From contig NC_083340.1 in assembly GCF_019175385.1 (NCBI RefSeq), positions 16,876,336-16,940,335 on the forward strand: a DNA stretch of 64,000 bases, read 5' to 3'. Every line of letters starts with the position of its first letter. Position 1 is the stretch's first letter. The DNA comes from Lycium barbarum (lineage: Eukaryota > Streptophyta > Magnoliopsida > Solanales > Solanaceae). Below are positions 24,846 through 35,464 of this stretch, piece after piece. The position numbers were made by a program, and so were the translations under genes. The notes under the pieces were generated by a model. It ran no database searches. It was not told the DNA's origin and saw only the letters and a program-made list of their open reading frames with translations.

Positions 24846-25219
24846 TACTCGCAAATCATATATTCCTCTTATTTTTCTGGTCTTTGACACTTTATAAGTA
24901 AATCTGTATTTACAACTATAATTAGTACTCACATTACCTGACTTACCTATAGCATTCCAAAAGTGCCTAACGATAAACTTTACTTCCTTATATAATTACT
25001 CATCTTCTGAAGTTCCACAACAGAAACCCTTACCATAGCCCTACTCGGGAACTCTGATCCGGTACAAATTGGTCCAATGGTAGTTGGGGAAGTTTTTCTT
25101 CTAGTTGTTCTCCCACAGGCTGTTCCATGGCGTCCATACCTTCTACAAATGTACCAATTATACTGACTCTCCCAGAATTTCCATTGTTCTCATTTGAGCC
25201 TCGTTCTGCAGATACCATC

Positions 25220-27397
25220 TGTTATATCCCATATTTTTATACATTGGGACGTCATAAACCAAACGTGACAAGTTAAAGACAAGACTATTTTAAGATACGA
25301 AGTAGAGACTTTAACTTCCGGTTTCATTTCAAGTCACAAGTTACCTACAAATTTCGTTTGGTATAGAAGCATTAATGGAAAATTGGAATTAAATTAACCA
25401 TGGTTAGATTATTAAGTGGGATTGGGAAACAAAAATCAGTCCACTAAACAAGCTATAGTGGTCGTGTAAGTCATAGTGGGATGGTCAATAAGCATTGACC
25501 CAAAATAGTGAGTGGGACACATGTCCAAATCATGGAGTGAATATATATATTAAAATTCTGATTCATTATCAATTAACTACATCATTTCAACATTCACCAA
25601 GTCAAGAAAATATAGTGATAGAGAGGGAAGCTCTCGGCTACAAGCTGGCCGAGAGTGAGGTGTTCCAAATTGATCCAAAAATCCAGTTTTCTTAATCAAT
25701 TCAACTCCTTACCAAGTGCATAAGAACGTGTAGTAGTTGTTGGAAAGAAACAAGAAGGTGTAGCATGTCAATAATGTTGAAGTTCGACCAAGGTTGAAGA
25801 GCAAATTGTAAGGTAAGAATGATCATTTTTCTTGTGTTGTATGATGATTTGAATGTATAATTCGTGCATGTTGTTGTTGGATTGTTGTTGTGGTTGAAGT
25901 TGAGGTGAACCGTGAGCTTGGGTGAAGCCATGTTTGGTCTCATTTTGCATGTATTGTTGATGGATTGAACGTGTGTCAACATATGTAAATGAACAAAGAT
26001 TGTAGAAGTTTGCTTATGATGTTGCATGTTGATATTGGACTGTTTTTCTTAAAGTTGAAGTGGGCCGTGTGTTGTAGACTTAAATGGAATCATGCTTAAT
26101 CTTATTTTACATGTATTGGGAATGAATTGAATGTGTTGTAGTATGGGTAAATGGATGAAAATCATGAAGTTGTTGTAGTTGTATTGGAGCTGTGTAGGGG
26201 GCTGTTTTAGAGGAATTTATGGACTGTTTTGTGTCATGTTTTAATTGTTGTTGTTATGGACATTGTGGTGTATTGTATGCATTACGAATATGTGAATTGA
26301 GATGTTAAAGAAATGAATCATGTTGAAGGGGGAAAACAGTCCAAACCGTGGACTGTTTTAATGAAAGGAGTAGACTAGTGCATTTTGAATGTTGGTTGTT
26401 GTTATGAATGTATAGTGAAAGTGAAGTTTAATGATTCAAGTTGAAATTGAAATGGGTTGTGGGCTGTTGTAAGAAGTAATATGATGCTAAAACAGTTCCA
26501 ATAATCGTATAAGTAATGTTGTAAACGTGTTGTTGTCGTTGTAGTTGAAGTTGGAAAATTTCGAAGTAGAAATGGTAATGTTGTGTGTGCTGTTTGGCCG
26601 TGAGTATGGGACAATTTTGAATGATGTACAAGCTGTCCAAAATTCCCTTAAGTCATGTTTAAACAAGTTCGGATTGATACATGAAAGAATGACTAGCAAT
26701 ATTGGCTTGTAGCACTAGTTTGTTTGAATGCGAACGAAACGTCGTTTAAATGTTAGAAAGGGATTATTAACGTTAAAATGCGTATTGAATTCCCTCGTAG
26801 ACTAATCATAGCTCCTAATATATTGATATAGGATAAGTACCATTGGGCAGCAAGTACAAGTATAATACGACTAAACGCTAAAGGTATGTAAAGCCTATTC
26901 CTTCTTTCTTTTGGCATGTCCTAGACGTAAGTATGAAATGATATGAACCTTGGGGTAAATTCTACTCTCTAGTTCCAAGCATGACTTATGATTCTATTCA
27001 TTCCGTAATGTTATTTTCACGAGCCTACTATATGATTGACCAATGAATGATGTATAGAAGCTCCTACTCTTAAAGAATTGCACAACTAGAGGCATACTTG
27101 ACTTTCAAAAGCTACACCATGTTAAATTGATACATGTACATGAAATCTGAAACGTTTCTTGTTATAGTTGGTTATGAGATTTAAAAAGAATTGAATATGA
27201 TTATTATCCCAACACTTTAGAGCTGGTTAGTTGTTTATCTATTGAGTCTCAAAAGGGTGAATTGCATATATGTGGTTGCTTATTATTCTGCTCGTGCTTA
27301 CCGCTATATCCTTCACTGAGTCCCGGGCCAGGACACGTCTTCGTGCGTATATTTACTATATTATTCACCGAGTCCTTCACTAGAGGGCTGGGGCACG

Positions 27398-27430
<33 letters not shown>

Positions 27431-28391
27431 ATGATGATATGATGATGTGATGATATGATGATATGATGATATGGAGATGGTGGCCAGGAGGGCATATATT
27501 CCTTAATTACCGAGTCCCTCACTAGAGGGCCGGGACACGTATATGTTTATGTTTATGATGCTATGATTTTAATTACCGAGTCCCTCACTAAAGGGCCGAG
27601 ACACGTTATATATGCTATATACAGAATGATTATGCAGCTTTGATTACAAAACTCTAGATTGATATTGATATGAGAACGATACAGATGAAACATGTTCAAA
27701 GGTAAGTTTTATGATATTATGATTGTTGCATTGGGTCCTACACACCTTGTCTTAGTATGAGTCTTTTGCTATGTTTCATGCTTTACATGCTCAGTACATA
27801 TTCCGTACTGACCCCCTTTCTTCGAGGGGGCTGCGTTCATGCCCGCAGGTACAGACGCTCGTTTTGGAGATCCGCCAGCCTAGGATATATATTCAGCTAC
27901 TTTGGGAAGCTCCTTTGTTCTGGAGCCTAGCTTGTGGTATAAATCCCTTTTGTTGTATATATATGTGTTTGTTCGGGGTACGGCGGGGCCCTGTCCCGTC
28001 ATATGATACTGTCATTACTCTTAGAGGTCTGTGGACATTTGTGTGGGTCTGTATATAGTTGTTGTTGCGTTGTATGAATATGACTTATGTTTGGGGCGTA
28101 CCCATTCGTAGTGGCAGCCTTGTCGGCTTGCATATATATATATATGTTTGGGATGTTGCGTGTAGTGGAAGCCTTGTCGGCTTGCGTAGATAAATATGTT
28201 GTCGTTGAAAATTTTAACTCCTTAGGAGACAGGTGCCTATGACATACAGAATTGTGACAGCTTTAAAATAACGTCCTGCCTTTTTATACAAATAAGTTCA
28301 CGATATGCTAGCTGTAGATAATTATAGTTAACAGGTGATATGAGTGTCCAACTCGGGCACTAGTCACGGCCTACGGGGTTGGGTCGTGACA
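25220..28391 (+). mobile_element. Gypsy-type solo LTR S2, TSD CCATC
   Basis: A 3172-bp LTR from TGTTATATCCC to GGGTTGGGTCGTGACA is flanked by CCATC at 25215-25219 and 28392-28396. It lies in E2 in the opposite orientation. It has an AT run (about 27399-27427), four ACCGAGTCCYTCACTRRAGGGC-like repeats (27315-27605), and the shared LTR module at 27775-27855 (CATGCTCAGTACATATTCCG, GTACTGACCCC, then TTCATGCCCGCAGG). No internal domain is present. Confidence 0.88.
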
Positions 28392-28396
28392 CCATC

Positions 28397-28824
28397 AATC
28401 TGGGATTACGCAAATGGTCATCTCCCAATATTTGTCTATCCCTCACCTGTTCAGTGAATTCCCCTAGATATTAGACAGATCTATCTCTATAGAGGACATA
28501 ACTTCCAATGGATCTGTCTCGATAGAGGCCACATTCTCCAATGGGTCTGTATCCTAAAAATGACTGACTCTGGAAGCCCCTAGACCATCAGCCTTCTTCC
28601 CCATAGAAGCCATCTCACAACTACAAAACAATCAGGGTTAGGATTGGAAATATTATATCCTATGACTTAGCTATCGCACGATCTGGAATAAAAAAGAAGG
28701 TAACCATCCTAAATGTCCTGCAGCCTCCTATTTGTAAGTGTGGCGCGCAACACACCCATAAACAAGACTCTACTAGACATGGTTTGTAGACAACCCTAGG
28801 ACAGAACTGCTTTGATATCACTTT
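28397..28824 (-). mobile_element. E2 leader and possible gag-like start remnant
   Basis: This is the piece of E2 between S2 and the PBS. On the minus strand a frame beginning at about 28613 (MASMGKKADGLGASRVSHF) runs into a stop, then continues with a duplicated TDPLE / IDL motif (SIETDPLEV, SIEIDL). It could be the damaged start of an element-encoded protein. No known gag motif is visible and I assign no function. Confidence 0.35.
28808..28820 (-). other. Primer-binding site of E2 (iMet-like)
   Basis: The minus strand reads TGATATCAAAGC four bases after the LTR end at 28825. It agrees with TGGTATCAGAGC at 10 of 12 positions and gives the reading direction of E2. Confidence 0.7.
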
Positions 28825-31521
28825 TGTCACGACCCAAACTGGAGGGCCATGATGGGCACCGGACCGTACTAGTCAAGTACCATCCGACATACATATGCGA
28901 CATTAATATAAACATAGGTAGGCTAATAGGGCCATCATATGACTCTCAATAGACTCATAAGGAAAGCATGCCTGCATCGAATAATCTGTAAGACTTATCT
29001 GTATGAATATGCTGGACATACTGTATGAGCCGATAACGCTATCATAACTATTTGTGACAACATATGAACTCCCAAGTCTGGACATCATCTGACTGTATAT
29101 AACTGTCTACAAGCCTCTACTAGAAAACATAACATAAAGTGACCGGGACAGGGCCTGGCCATATCCATACATATGTGCATACATAAATATACATAAGACC
29201 ATGCTGACTCCTGGCATCTCCGGAACAAATGGAGTGCATCAACCTCATCTAATGAGCTGACATCCTAATAGATGGATCACCAACCTATATCTCAGGACCT
29301 GCGGGCATGAAACGCAGCCCCCCAAGCAATAGGGGAGCCAATACGAATAATATACCGAGTATATAAGAGATGGAAACAGTATATACATAAGAATCATGAA
29401 AGGAATCTGAGACATGAGAATCAATCTGTGGTTCTGAATGTATCTGTATGACTGTATGCCTGAAAGTGTCTATATAACTCTGTATAACTGAAAGTACCTC
29501 TGAGGGCGTGTGATATGCATGCTTTATTTCAAAAATCATATACATATATCATAATATAACTGTTAGTGTTGTGGAACGTACAACCCGATCTATAAATGTT
29601 AGTGCTACGGAACGTGCAATCAGATTCATATATCATATCATCCCGCTTCTGGGGTAACATCATAACGTACCCACTGCAGTGGTGTGCACATCTACGTGCC
29701 GTACCCGGCCGACTATAGCCAGCTCGGTGTGAGAAAACAGCTATACATATATATAAATGCATGAAAGACTCGTGAAATACCACTCTGAACTCTGGAACTA
29801 TGCCTGAATGTACATACGAAGCCAAAGGTACGAGTATCGCTAAAGCATTTAGGAATAGAATTCTTTGGAACTTGATCGTTTATTTCTTTCGTTCGTATCA
29901 TAAAGATGATGCCAAAATGAAAGAAAGGGATAGCCTTAACATACCTGGTCTTAGCTCAACGACTCAAGAACTCAACTCGTATCTGCTCCACAATCTATAT
30001 ATAACAACAATGATACTGTTAATAGTAAAAACGATTCTCTTAATCGTATAACGAAAATTTAACTTATCGTAAAACAAAACGGGCAGCATCTCCCCCGTTC
30101 TTCTCATTTTCCCAAAATCCATATATCAACAACAACAACCAGAAGAATCCAGCAAGTATGTACATCAATAACAAGTTACCATGTAGCAACAACAAGTCAT
30201 AAACATTTCACGACGAGCGACAAGACCGGATACGATTATCAAACACACTTCTCCGATTTTTCTTTCCTTCAAAATACAAATCAATGAAAACAACAACAAT
30301 ATACTTAAGTTACTCCAAAAATTTCCAGCCACAACACAACCCAAAAATATACCTCAAATCAGCCGACACAACAACAATAATAACTTATCTGATTTCCCGC
30401 AATTAATTTTGTAGTTCCCATCTCACAATTTATCTATGACCGGGATGAATTTAAATATACCTAGGAGAGAATAGCTCTTACCTTATATTCCAAGAAATGA
30501 TCTTCTTTCACTTTACTTTTCTTTAAAGAAATCCCGAATTCAACAACACAATAAAAAGGAACAACGAGATCGAAATAGTGAGCAAAATCCGTATGTTGTT
30601 CTCGACGAGAATTGTACTTTGTCCTCATGAAATTTTCATGTTGCTGCCTAGAAGGAAAACCATGTTTCTTGATAAAAAGGGAAAGTCACTTTAGTACCAG
30701 TACTATTCGTTGCCTATGTAAATTCCTAAAGAACAAGATTGCTACATTTGTGTGCCTTTCCCATGGAGAAAAATAAAACGTTACTGTGTATACATAAATT
30801 CCTTGTGAAACCTTTCCATTATATTGGTATATCTATATCCATCCTGTTTTTAGTGGGTGTGGAACCCACTTACACATAATGATTCCATGATAATTATCCT
30901 CCACCAAATGGTGACACCCAACCTATGCAAATGCATATTCATTAGTTTCTTGCCTCCTACTGCCACGTGGAAGGATGGTGACATACTTATCTAGTGGCTT
31001 TATTTAATTCTTTATCTCCACTACAATTCATCATTCAGCCAATTATACACGTAATTAATTTTTTGATCTCAGTTCACTCAGTATTGATCACTTCTAACAC
31101 ACTTCATTTACTCATTCTAGTCCATAGCCTCACTTGCCACACATAAAATATTATTCCAATCACTGTCATTCCATTTTCAAGTCTCAAATAATTTTGGGAC
31201 TTCGTCCTTTTATACACCGAGCTCTTGATTTGCATGTTTGAATATGAACAAATCCTCCGGGCTCGGGTAAATTTGCTCATGTTGGACGGTTCATTTTCCT
31301 AGTCCAAAAGTACGGGATATTATAGCTTTGACCGTATTTTATTCAAATAAATTTCGAACCTCGACGAAACTTATTTTCTTCAATTTTTTTAACTTCTAAT
31401 CCTTACGATACATTTGTACCATCACTCTAACCACTTATAAACTTGGGGGATAACCTCGTTTCCATTACTAATGTCATTTAACTCTCACGCTTTCCAACAC
31501 ATGAAAACACAAGTTGTAACA
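28825..31521 (-). mobile_element. 5' LTR of E2
   Basis: This 2697-bp LTR is the partner of 14742-16581. The plus strand starts TGTCACGACCCAAACTGGAG and ends CACAAGTTGTAACA, followed by the TSD ATACT (31522-31526). It retains a central block of about 875 bp (30045-30922) that the other LTR has lost, and lacks a short ACTCATGTGATATAACA-like stretch that the other has. The shared module is at 29295-29370. The frame 29800-30051 matches the one in the other LTR and is not a gene. Confidence 0.88.
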
Positions 31522-31526
31522 ATACT

Positions 31527-31996
31527 AATATTAGTCGTCATATAATATCTACCGGTACTTAGTGTTTGTATTAATGCTACCTTCCTAAACCCTTTTTAAG
31601 TGCAGATTGCGTGCCGAAGACTTCTTCCAGACCTCACATTTAGCCTGAGGCCATTTCCGATTCAGATCAGAGTGTGAGCTCCTAGCCAAGCATGCCGCCT
31701 GAAGATCTTTCCTTAGTGATGTCCATTTCATTTCTAGAAACTTATGCTATTTCAGACAATTATTTATTCTTAGACAGCTTTATGTTTTAAAGTCGTTATG
31801 CGATGACTTTCAGATCTTTGGGATTGTAATAACTTAGATTTCTGCACTTTTATCTTATTATACCATGGCTAGATAGTTTATGGTTATTTTCATTATTGAT
31901 GGTTTATAATTAATTTAAGGAATGAGGAATTGGTTAAGTGGATGGTTCGCCCGCCAGGGGGTTAGTGTGTGCCATCACAACGGGTTGGGTCGTGAA
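31527..31996 (+). mobile_element. LTR H, right piece
   Basis: H continues after E2. Its R/U5-like part includes TGCAGATTGCGTGCCGAAGA and ends CGGGTTGGGTCGTGA, where element E3 is inserted. The terminal bases reappear at 38868-38873 (GTGACA), so H ends at 38873. No PBS follows, so this is a 3' LTR or a solo LTR. AGGGT (38874-38878) would be its right TSD copy. Confidence 0.65.
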
Positions 31997-32740
31997 TGAT
32001 ATGATACTAGATGGAACAAAGGGCACAAAGATACTTGGAAGGACATGGGACGTTTGGATGATGGCTTGGGAAGAGATTGTGGCGACTTCTACACCAAGTG
32101 GTTAAAAGCGCAAAGGGCTAAAAGTGCAAATTATGGCTATACGATGCAAATCAAGAAAAATTAGGCTACGATTGAAAGACAATTGGTGTTTGGAAAATGA
32201 AGATTTCCACATGAGGGCTATTTTTGAAATTCCCAAAGAAGACTACCAAACAAACAAGGCCCTTGCCTCATTAATGATATTTTTGTAATAACTTGGTCTT
32301 CTTTTAGTCTAGGAGTATAAATACTAGACTTAGTTCATTTCATTAGTTAGATTGGATGAATTATCTATTGAATACTCTAAAGGAGTGATAGTTTGTTTGG
32401 CTTAATAGCCTTTAGAATTTAGGATAGTTAATAGTGGATTCCATTGTTGGTTTTGAACCTCATTTCCATTGATTTCATGAAGAGTTGTTCATTTGTGGAT
32501 TTCATTTGAATATCTCTTGCCTTGATTTCAAATAGCTTAGGTTATATTGATTGAATCCAATTGGAAGGGTCTAGGTTTCATATACTTAGTTTTGTCCATA
32601 GATTCATTATCCTTAGGGTATAACTTTTATCCTCTATTTCTCATCCCCTTTTCTTCAATTCTCATCCCAATTTCTTGTTATCCTTTAATTTCGCATTTTT
32701 ATGATTGATTTGGTGTTTCCCCCAAATCGATTCGTTATCA
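31997..32740 (+). mobile_element. 5' LTR of E3
   Basis: The LTR opens TGATATGATACTAGATGGAA and closes AAATCGATTCGTTATCA. A TATA box (TATAAATA, 32316-32323) is in place for a promoter. The 3' partner is 38125-38867. Confidence 0.9.
32316..32323 (+). promoter_or_regulatory. TATA box in E3 5' LTR
   Basis: TATAAATA in the context GGAGTATAAATACTAGAC. The same site is conserved in the 3' LTR at 38444-38451. It is the likely core promoter of E3. Confidence 0.65.
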
Positions 32741-32742
32741 TC

Positions 32743-32754
32743 TGGTATCAGAGC
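32743..32754 (+). other. Primer-binding site of E3 (perfect iMet)
   Basis: TGGTATCAGAGC, two bases after the LTR end at 32740, is a full match to the usual iMet primer-binding sequence. Confidence 0.9.
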
Positions 32755-33334
32755 TTAGGCTAAAGGATTGTTCCTGCAATTCTTAATCCTAGGTGCATAA
32801 TTTGAAAATCCAAAAAAAAAAAAAACTGAAAACTTCAAAAATCCCAAAAAATTGTTGTTGTGTTTTGATTTGAGTGTTTTTGAGATTAGATTTGAGTTCC
32901 TTGATATCAAATCTAGCTAGGGTTCTAATTTGAAGGTATTTGGACAAGAATTGGGTCAATCACAATTGAAGATCTCAAGCTTTTGAAGAACACCAATTGG
33001 GTCTTGGTGGTTGAGATTGAAATTGACTTCAATAGACATTCGGCTTTATTCTCCTAGCCAATAGGAGCTTAGATCTAAAAGTTGGAAGGAAAACGAGTTG
33101 AAATTAAGGTACTTGAAATTTTGAATGTTCTTCATGTTCTTGAGCACCTTCATAAATTCATGTTGAGGAAGAAGACCAAAAAAGAAGGTTTGATAAAAGA
33201 AAAATCTAAGTACTAGTGAAAAGTTATTTGTTGGGCTCAAAAGGGTAAGTACTTGGTCGTGTGGGCCCAGAAACATCACTAGATCCAAGACATTCGGCCC
33301 AAATTTTGAGAAGAATGAGTTCAACACGAAATCA

Positions 33335-33570
33335 CTGAAGCCATTATACGGTCCAACATACGAGCCATATAAATTTTACGGTTTGTAAAATTGGAGGCCA
33401 CAAAAGTAGCATTATGTTCGTGATTTACAGTGGAAAAATACGGACCGTAAAAAATTTACGGCCCGTAAATTTTGGTCCGTAGATTTGAGTCCCAAATTTT
33501 GAGCTTCTGTTCTTCATTTACGGTTCAACTAACGGCCCGTCAATATTATACGGACTGTATAATAAACAAC
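33335..33570. repeat. TACGGTCCGTA-like motif cluster in E3 leader
   Basis: Repeated TACGGTCCAA, ACGGACCGTAAA, TTACGGCCCGTAAA and ACGGACTGTA motifs occur in both orientations between the PBS and the first ORF of E3. They resemble the clusters in S1 and S3, but here they lie in the internal leader, with no TATA box seen after them. Confidence 0.55.
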
Positions 33571-34225
33571 TCCAACCGTAGAATTTGAGGTACATTTTCA
33601 AGTCCAATTTTTATTACATCTCAATTCATTTCTCAAAAATTTCTTGGGCCTTGATTGTTGGTTTTGTGTCCCAAATCCTTTGGTAGGGAGCAAAAAAATA
33701 ATAATAATAAAAAAATAGAATATAGAAATTTAAAATTTTTAGTGGTTTCAAATTGATTCCTTAGATCAATTGGGGCTTCACGGCCGCATTTTCAAGTTAT
33801 CACCTACCCGGGCCCGAAATTTTATTTATTTCCCAATTTTAGCATTCTATTTTCTTATGTCTCTCAACTAGTAGCCATTTAGTAGTTGTTCCTATTTGTA
33901 TTTACTATTTCTTGTGTCCGCATTTCTTTCATGCTAATTTCTTTTAAGCTTTTCTTCGTTTTGTTTCGTTGAAACTTTATTCGCTCTCGTCTGTTGGATT
34001 TGAGTCATCCTTTATTCTTTTGAATAAGAATTTATTCTTTTACAAAGACAAGCAACCTTGTGAAATTGATTGGATAAGTTGTTCGTGTCCAACTTTGTAA
34101 GAAGCTTTAGGTTGAGAGGTAAGTTTGAGTGCAAATACGAGTGACGTGAGGAACTTTACCACTAATCTTGTTTGCTCGTTTTGTAGGTACAACAAGAGGA
34201 GTCATAAGGAGAAGGAGAGATAAGG

Positions 34226-34780
34226 ATGTCATCCCTATCCTCGGGATCTTGTGGTGACAAATTGGAGAGTTATGCCTCTAGCAATGGAGGATATGACTAC
34301 GATAGCGATGAAGGCTATGACGGAGAAGATATGACTCATGGAGATGATGGTGAGCATCACTATGCTTACAATGATAGTGAAGATGATGGTGTTCATGGGT
34401 CTTATGATGGTCCATATGATCATAACCAAGATGAAAGTGAACCTTACTGCTCCGGGGGTAATTATGAGACGAGTGATTCTCATGGGTCTTATGAAGATAA
34501 TGAAGGAGTAGAGGAGTTTGAGGATGAGTCCTATGTTAAAGAAAAGAGCTATGAAGAGTCTCATGATACACACCATGGACATGGAGGCGACTTGAGGTAT
34601 ATCCCTTCCTCACACTTATGTTATGAGCCAATTGATGGAGGCTTGCATGAAATGGGAAGTTGTGATGAACATGAGCCTTATGGTTATGTACTTTGTAGTG
34701 AATATGCTCGTGAGGATAGTGAATTTGAACATGAACCTTGTGAGGAATCCTCTAGTAGATATTCACATATTGAATTGTGA
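34226..34780 (+). CDS. E3-encoded acidic Asp/Glu/Tyr/His-rich protein
   Basis: The product is a 184-residue open frame from ATG 34226 (MSSLSSGSCGDKLESY) to a TGA. Asp, Glu, Gly, Ser, Tyr and His make up most of it. Runs such as YDYDSDEGYDGED, GDDGEHHYAY, NDSEDDG and THHGHGGD alternate acidic and His/Tyr residues. There is no signal peptide, membrane segment, zinc knuckle or RT motif. It lies between the PBS and the internal solo LTR of E3, where gag would be expected, but shows no gag motif. I do not recognise its family and assign no function; an RNA- or particle-associated role is only a guess. The minus-strand frame 34235-34582 is its shadow. It has no stop over 184 codons. Confidence 0.55.
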   Translation: MSSLSSGSCGDKLESYASSNGGYDYDSDEGYDGEDMTHGDDGEHHYAYNDSEDDGVHGSYDGPYDHNQDESEPYCSGGNYETSDSHGSYEDNEGVEEFEDESYVKEKSYEESHDTHHGHGGDLRYIPSSHLCYEPIDGGLHEMGSCDEHEPYGYVLCSEYAREDSEFEHEPCEESSSRYSHIEL

Positions 34781-35009
34781 TACTTCATATGCTAAGCAAG
34801 ATGGTATAAGTGTATGGATTGGAGAAATTAGAAGTCGACCTAGGAGGAGAAAAAAGTGTACATTTCTGATGTGCCATGAATTTCGGCACATTTTATGTCT
34901 TTTTCACGAGAAGCGTTGGTTGTTTTTATGTCATTTCTTATGTTATTTTGGTCCTTTGTAGGGTTGGTTGACTAAGGAACGAAAATGATAAGAAATACTG
35001 AAAAACGGA

Positions 35010-35410
35010 CAACTTGGAGCAAAAGGACGGTCCGTAACTCGAGTTACGGACCGTAACGTGATCCGTACCCTGAGAGGAAGATCCAGTTACGTGCCGCTCA
35101 AAAGGGCAGTACGTAACTCATGTTACGGGCTGTAATGTGTACCGTAATCTGAAGGAAATTTCCAGTAAGAAGCCTAAGTATTGTCACATGTTACGCCCAG
35201 AAGGACGGTCCGTAACGCAGGTTACGGGGCGTAACGTCATGGCGTAACGCATTGACCACTGAACACTGAAGCCATGATCCGCTGAAAGATACGGACCGTA
35301 ACACAGGTTACGGTCCGTCGCAAGAAGCCGTAACGGTTGACCTAATATCAAGCTGACGAAGGACGGAACCGAAGGATGGACCGTAACCTATATTACGGTC
35401 CGTAACGATG
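35010..35410. repeat. ACGGTCCGTAAC palindrome cluster upstream of TATA in S3
   Basis: Over 400 bp the motif pair ACGGTCCGTAAC / GTTACGGACCGT recurs many times in both orientations (for example GGACGGTCCGTAACTCGAG and GTTACGGACCGTAACG). It ends 50 bp before CCTATAAATAC. It is probably part of the U3 promoter and enhancer, inferred from position. Confidence 0.7.
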
Positions 35411-35456
35411 CCGCGAAGGGTGTTTTTGTCCAGAAATTTGGCGCGATTTTTGGCCC

Positions 35457-35464
35457 TATAAATA
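35457..35464 (+). promoter_or_regulatory. TATA box of S3
   Basis: TATAAATA in GGCCCTATAAATACTTACA, immediately after the palindrome cluster. Confidence 0.6.

Larger units (their letters stand above)
21606..25214 (-). mobile_element. Internal region of E2, mostly non-coding
   Basis: This is E2 sequence between the solo LTRs O2 and S2. No frame longer than about 118 codons appears and none matches a retroelement protein. The minus-strand frame just before S2 (25030-25218, MVSAERGSNENNGNSG...) could be a remnant of a gag-like product but shows no diagnostic motif. A 460-bp MITE (23347-23806) and a SINE (24607-24845) are inserted here. The rest is AT-rich and holds nothing further I can name. 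Confidence 0.55.
14742..31521 (-). mobile_element. Non-autonomous Gypsy-type element E2, TSD ATACT
   Basis: E2 is bounded by related LTRs in the same orientation (14742-16581 and 28825-31521) and by ATACT at 14737-14741 and 31522-31526. A PBS sits at the inner edge of the right LTR and a purine-rich tract (as read on the minus strand) at the inner edge of the left LTR, so the element reads on the minus strand. The internal DNA (16582-17089, 21606-25214 and 28397-28824 once nested insertions are removed) shows no RT, integrase or protease. It therefore resembles a large retrotransposon derivative mobilised by a relative's enzymes. Nested in it are O2, S2, a MULE-type MITE and a SINE. Confidence 0.85.

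Noticed and set aside
15715..30051. Matching ~80-105-codon frames at 15715-16032 and 29800-30051 as a duplicated gene
   Set aside because: They are the same part of the two LTRs of E2 and diverge at the LTR deletion; not a gene pair.
34235..34582. 115-codon minus-strand frame rich in Ile
   Set aside because: Shadow of the acidic E3 ORF on the opposite strand; composition follows from GAT/GAA repeats.
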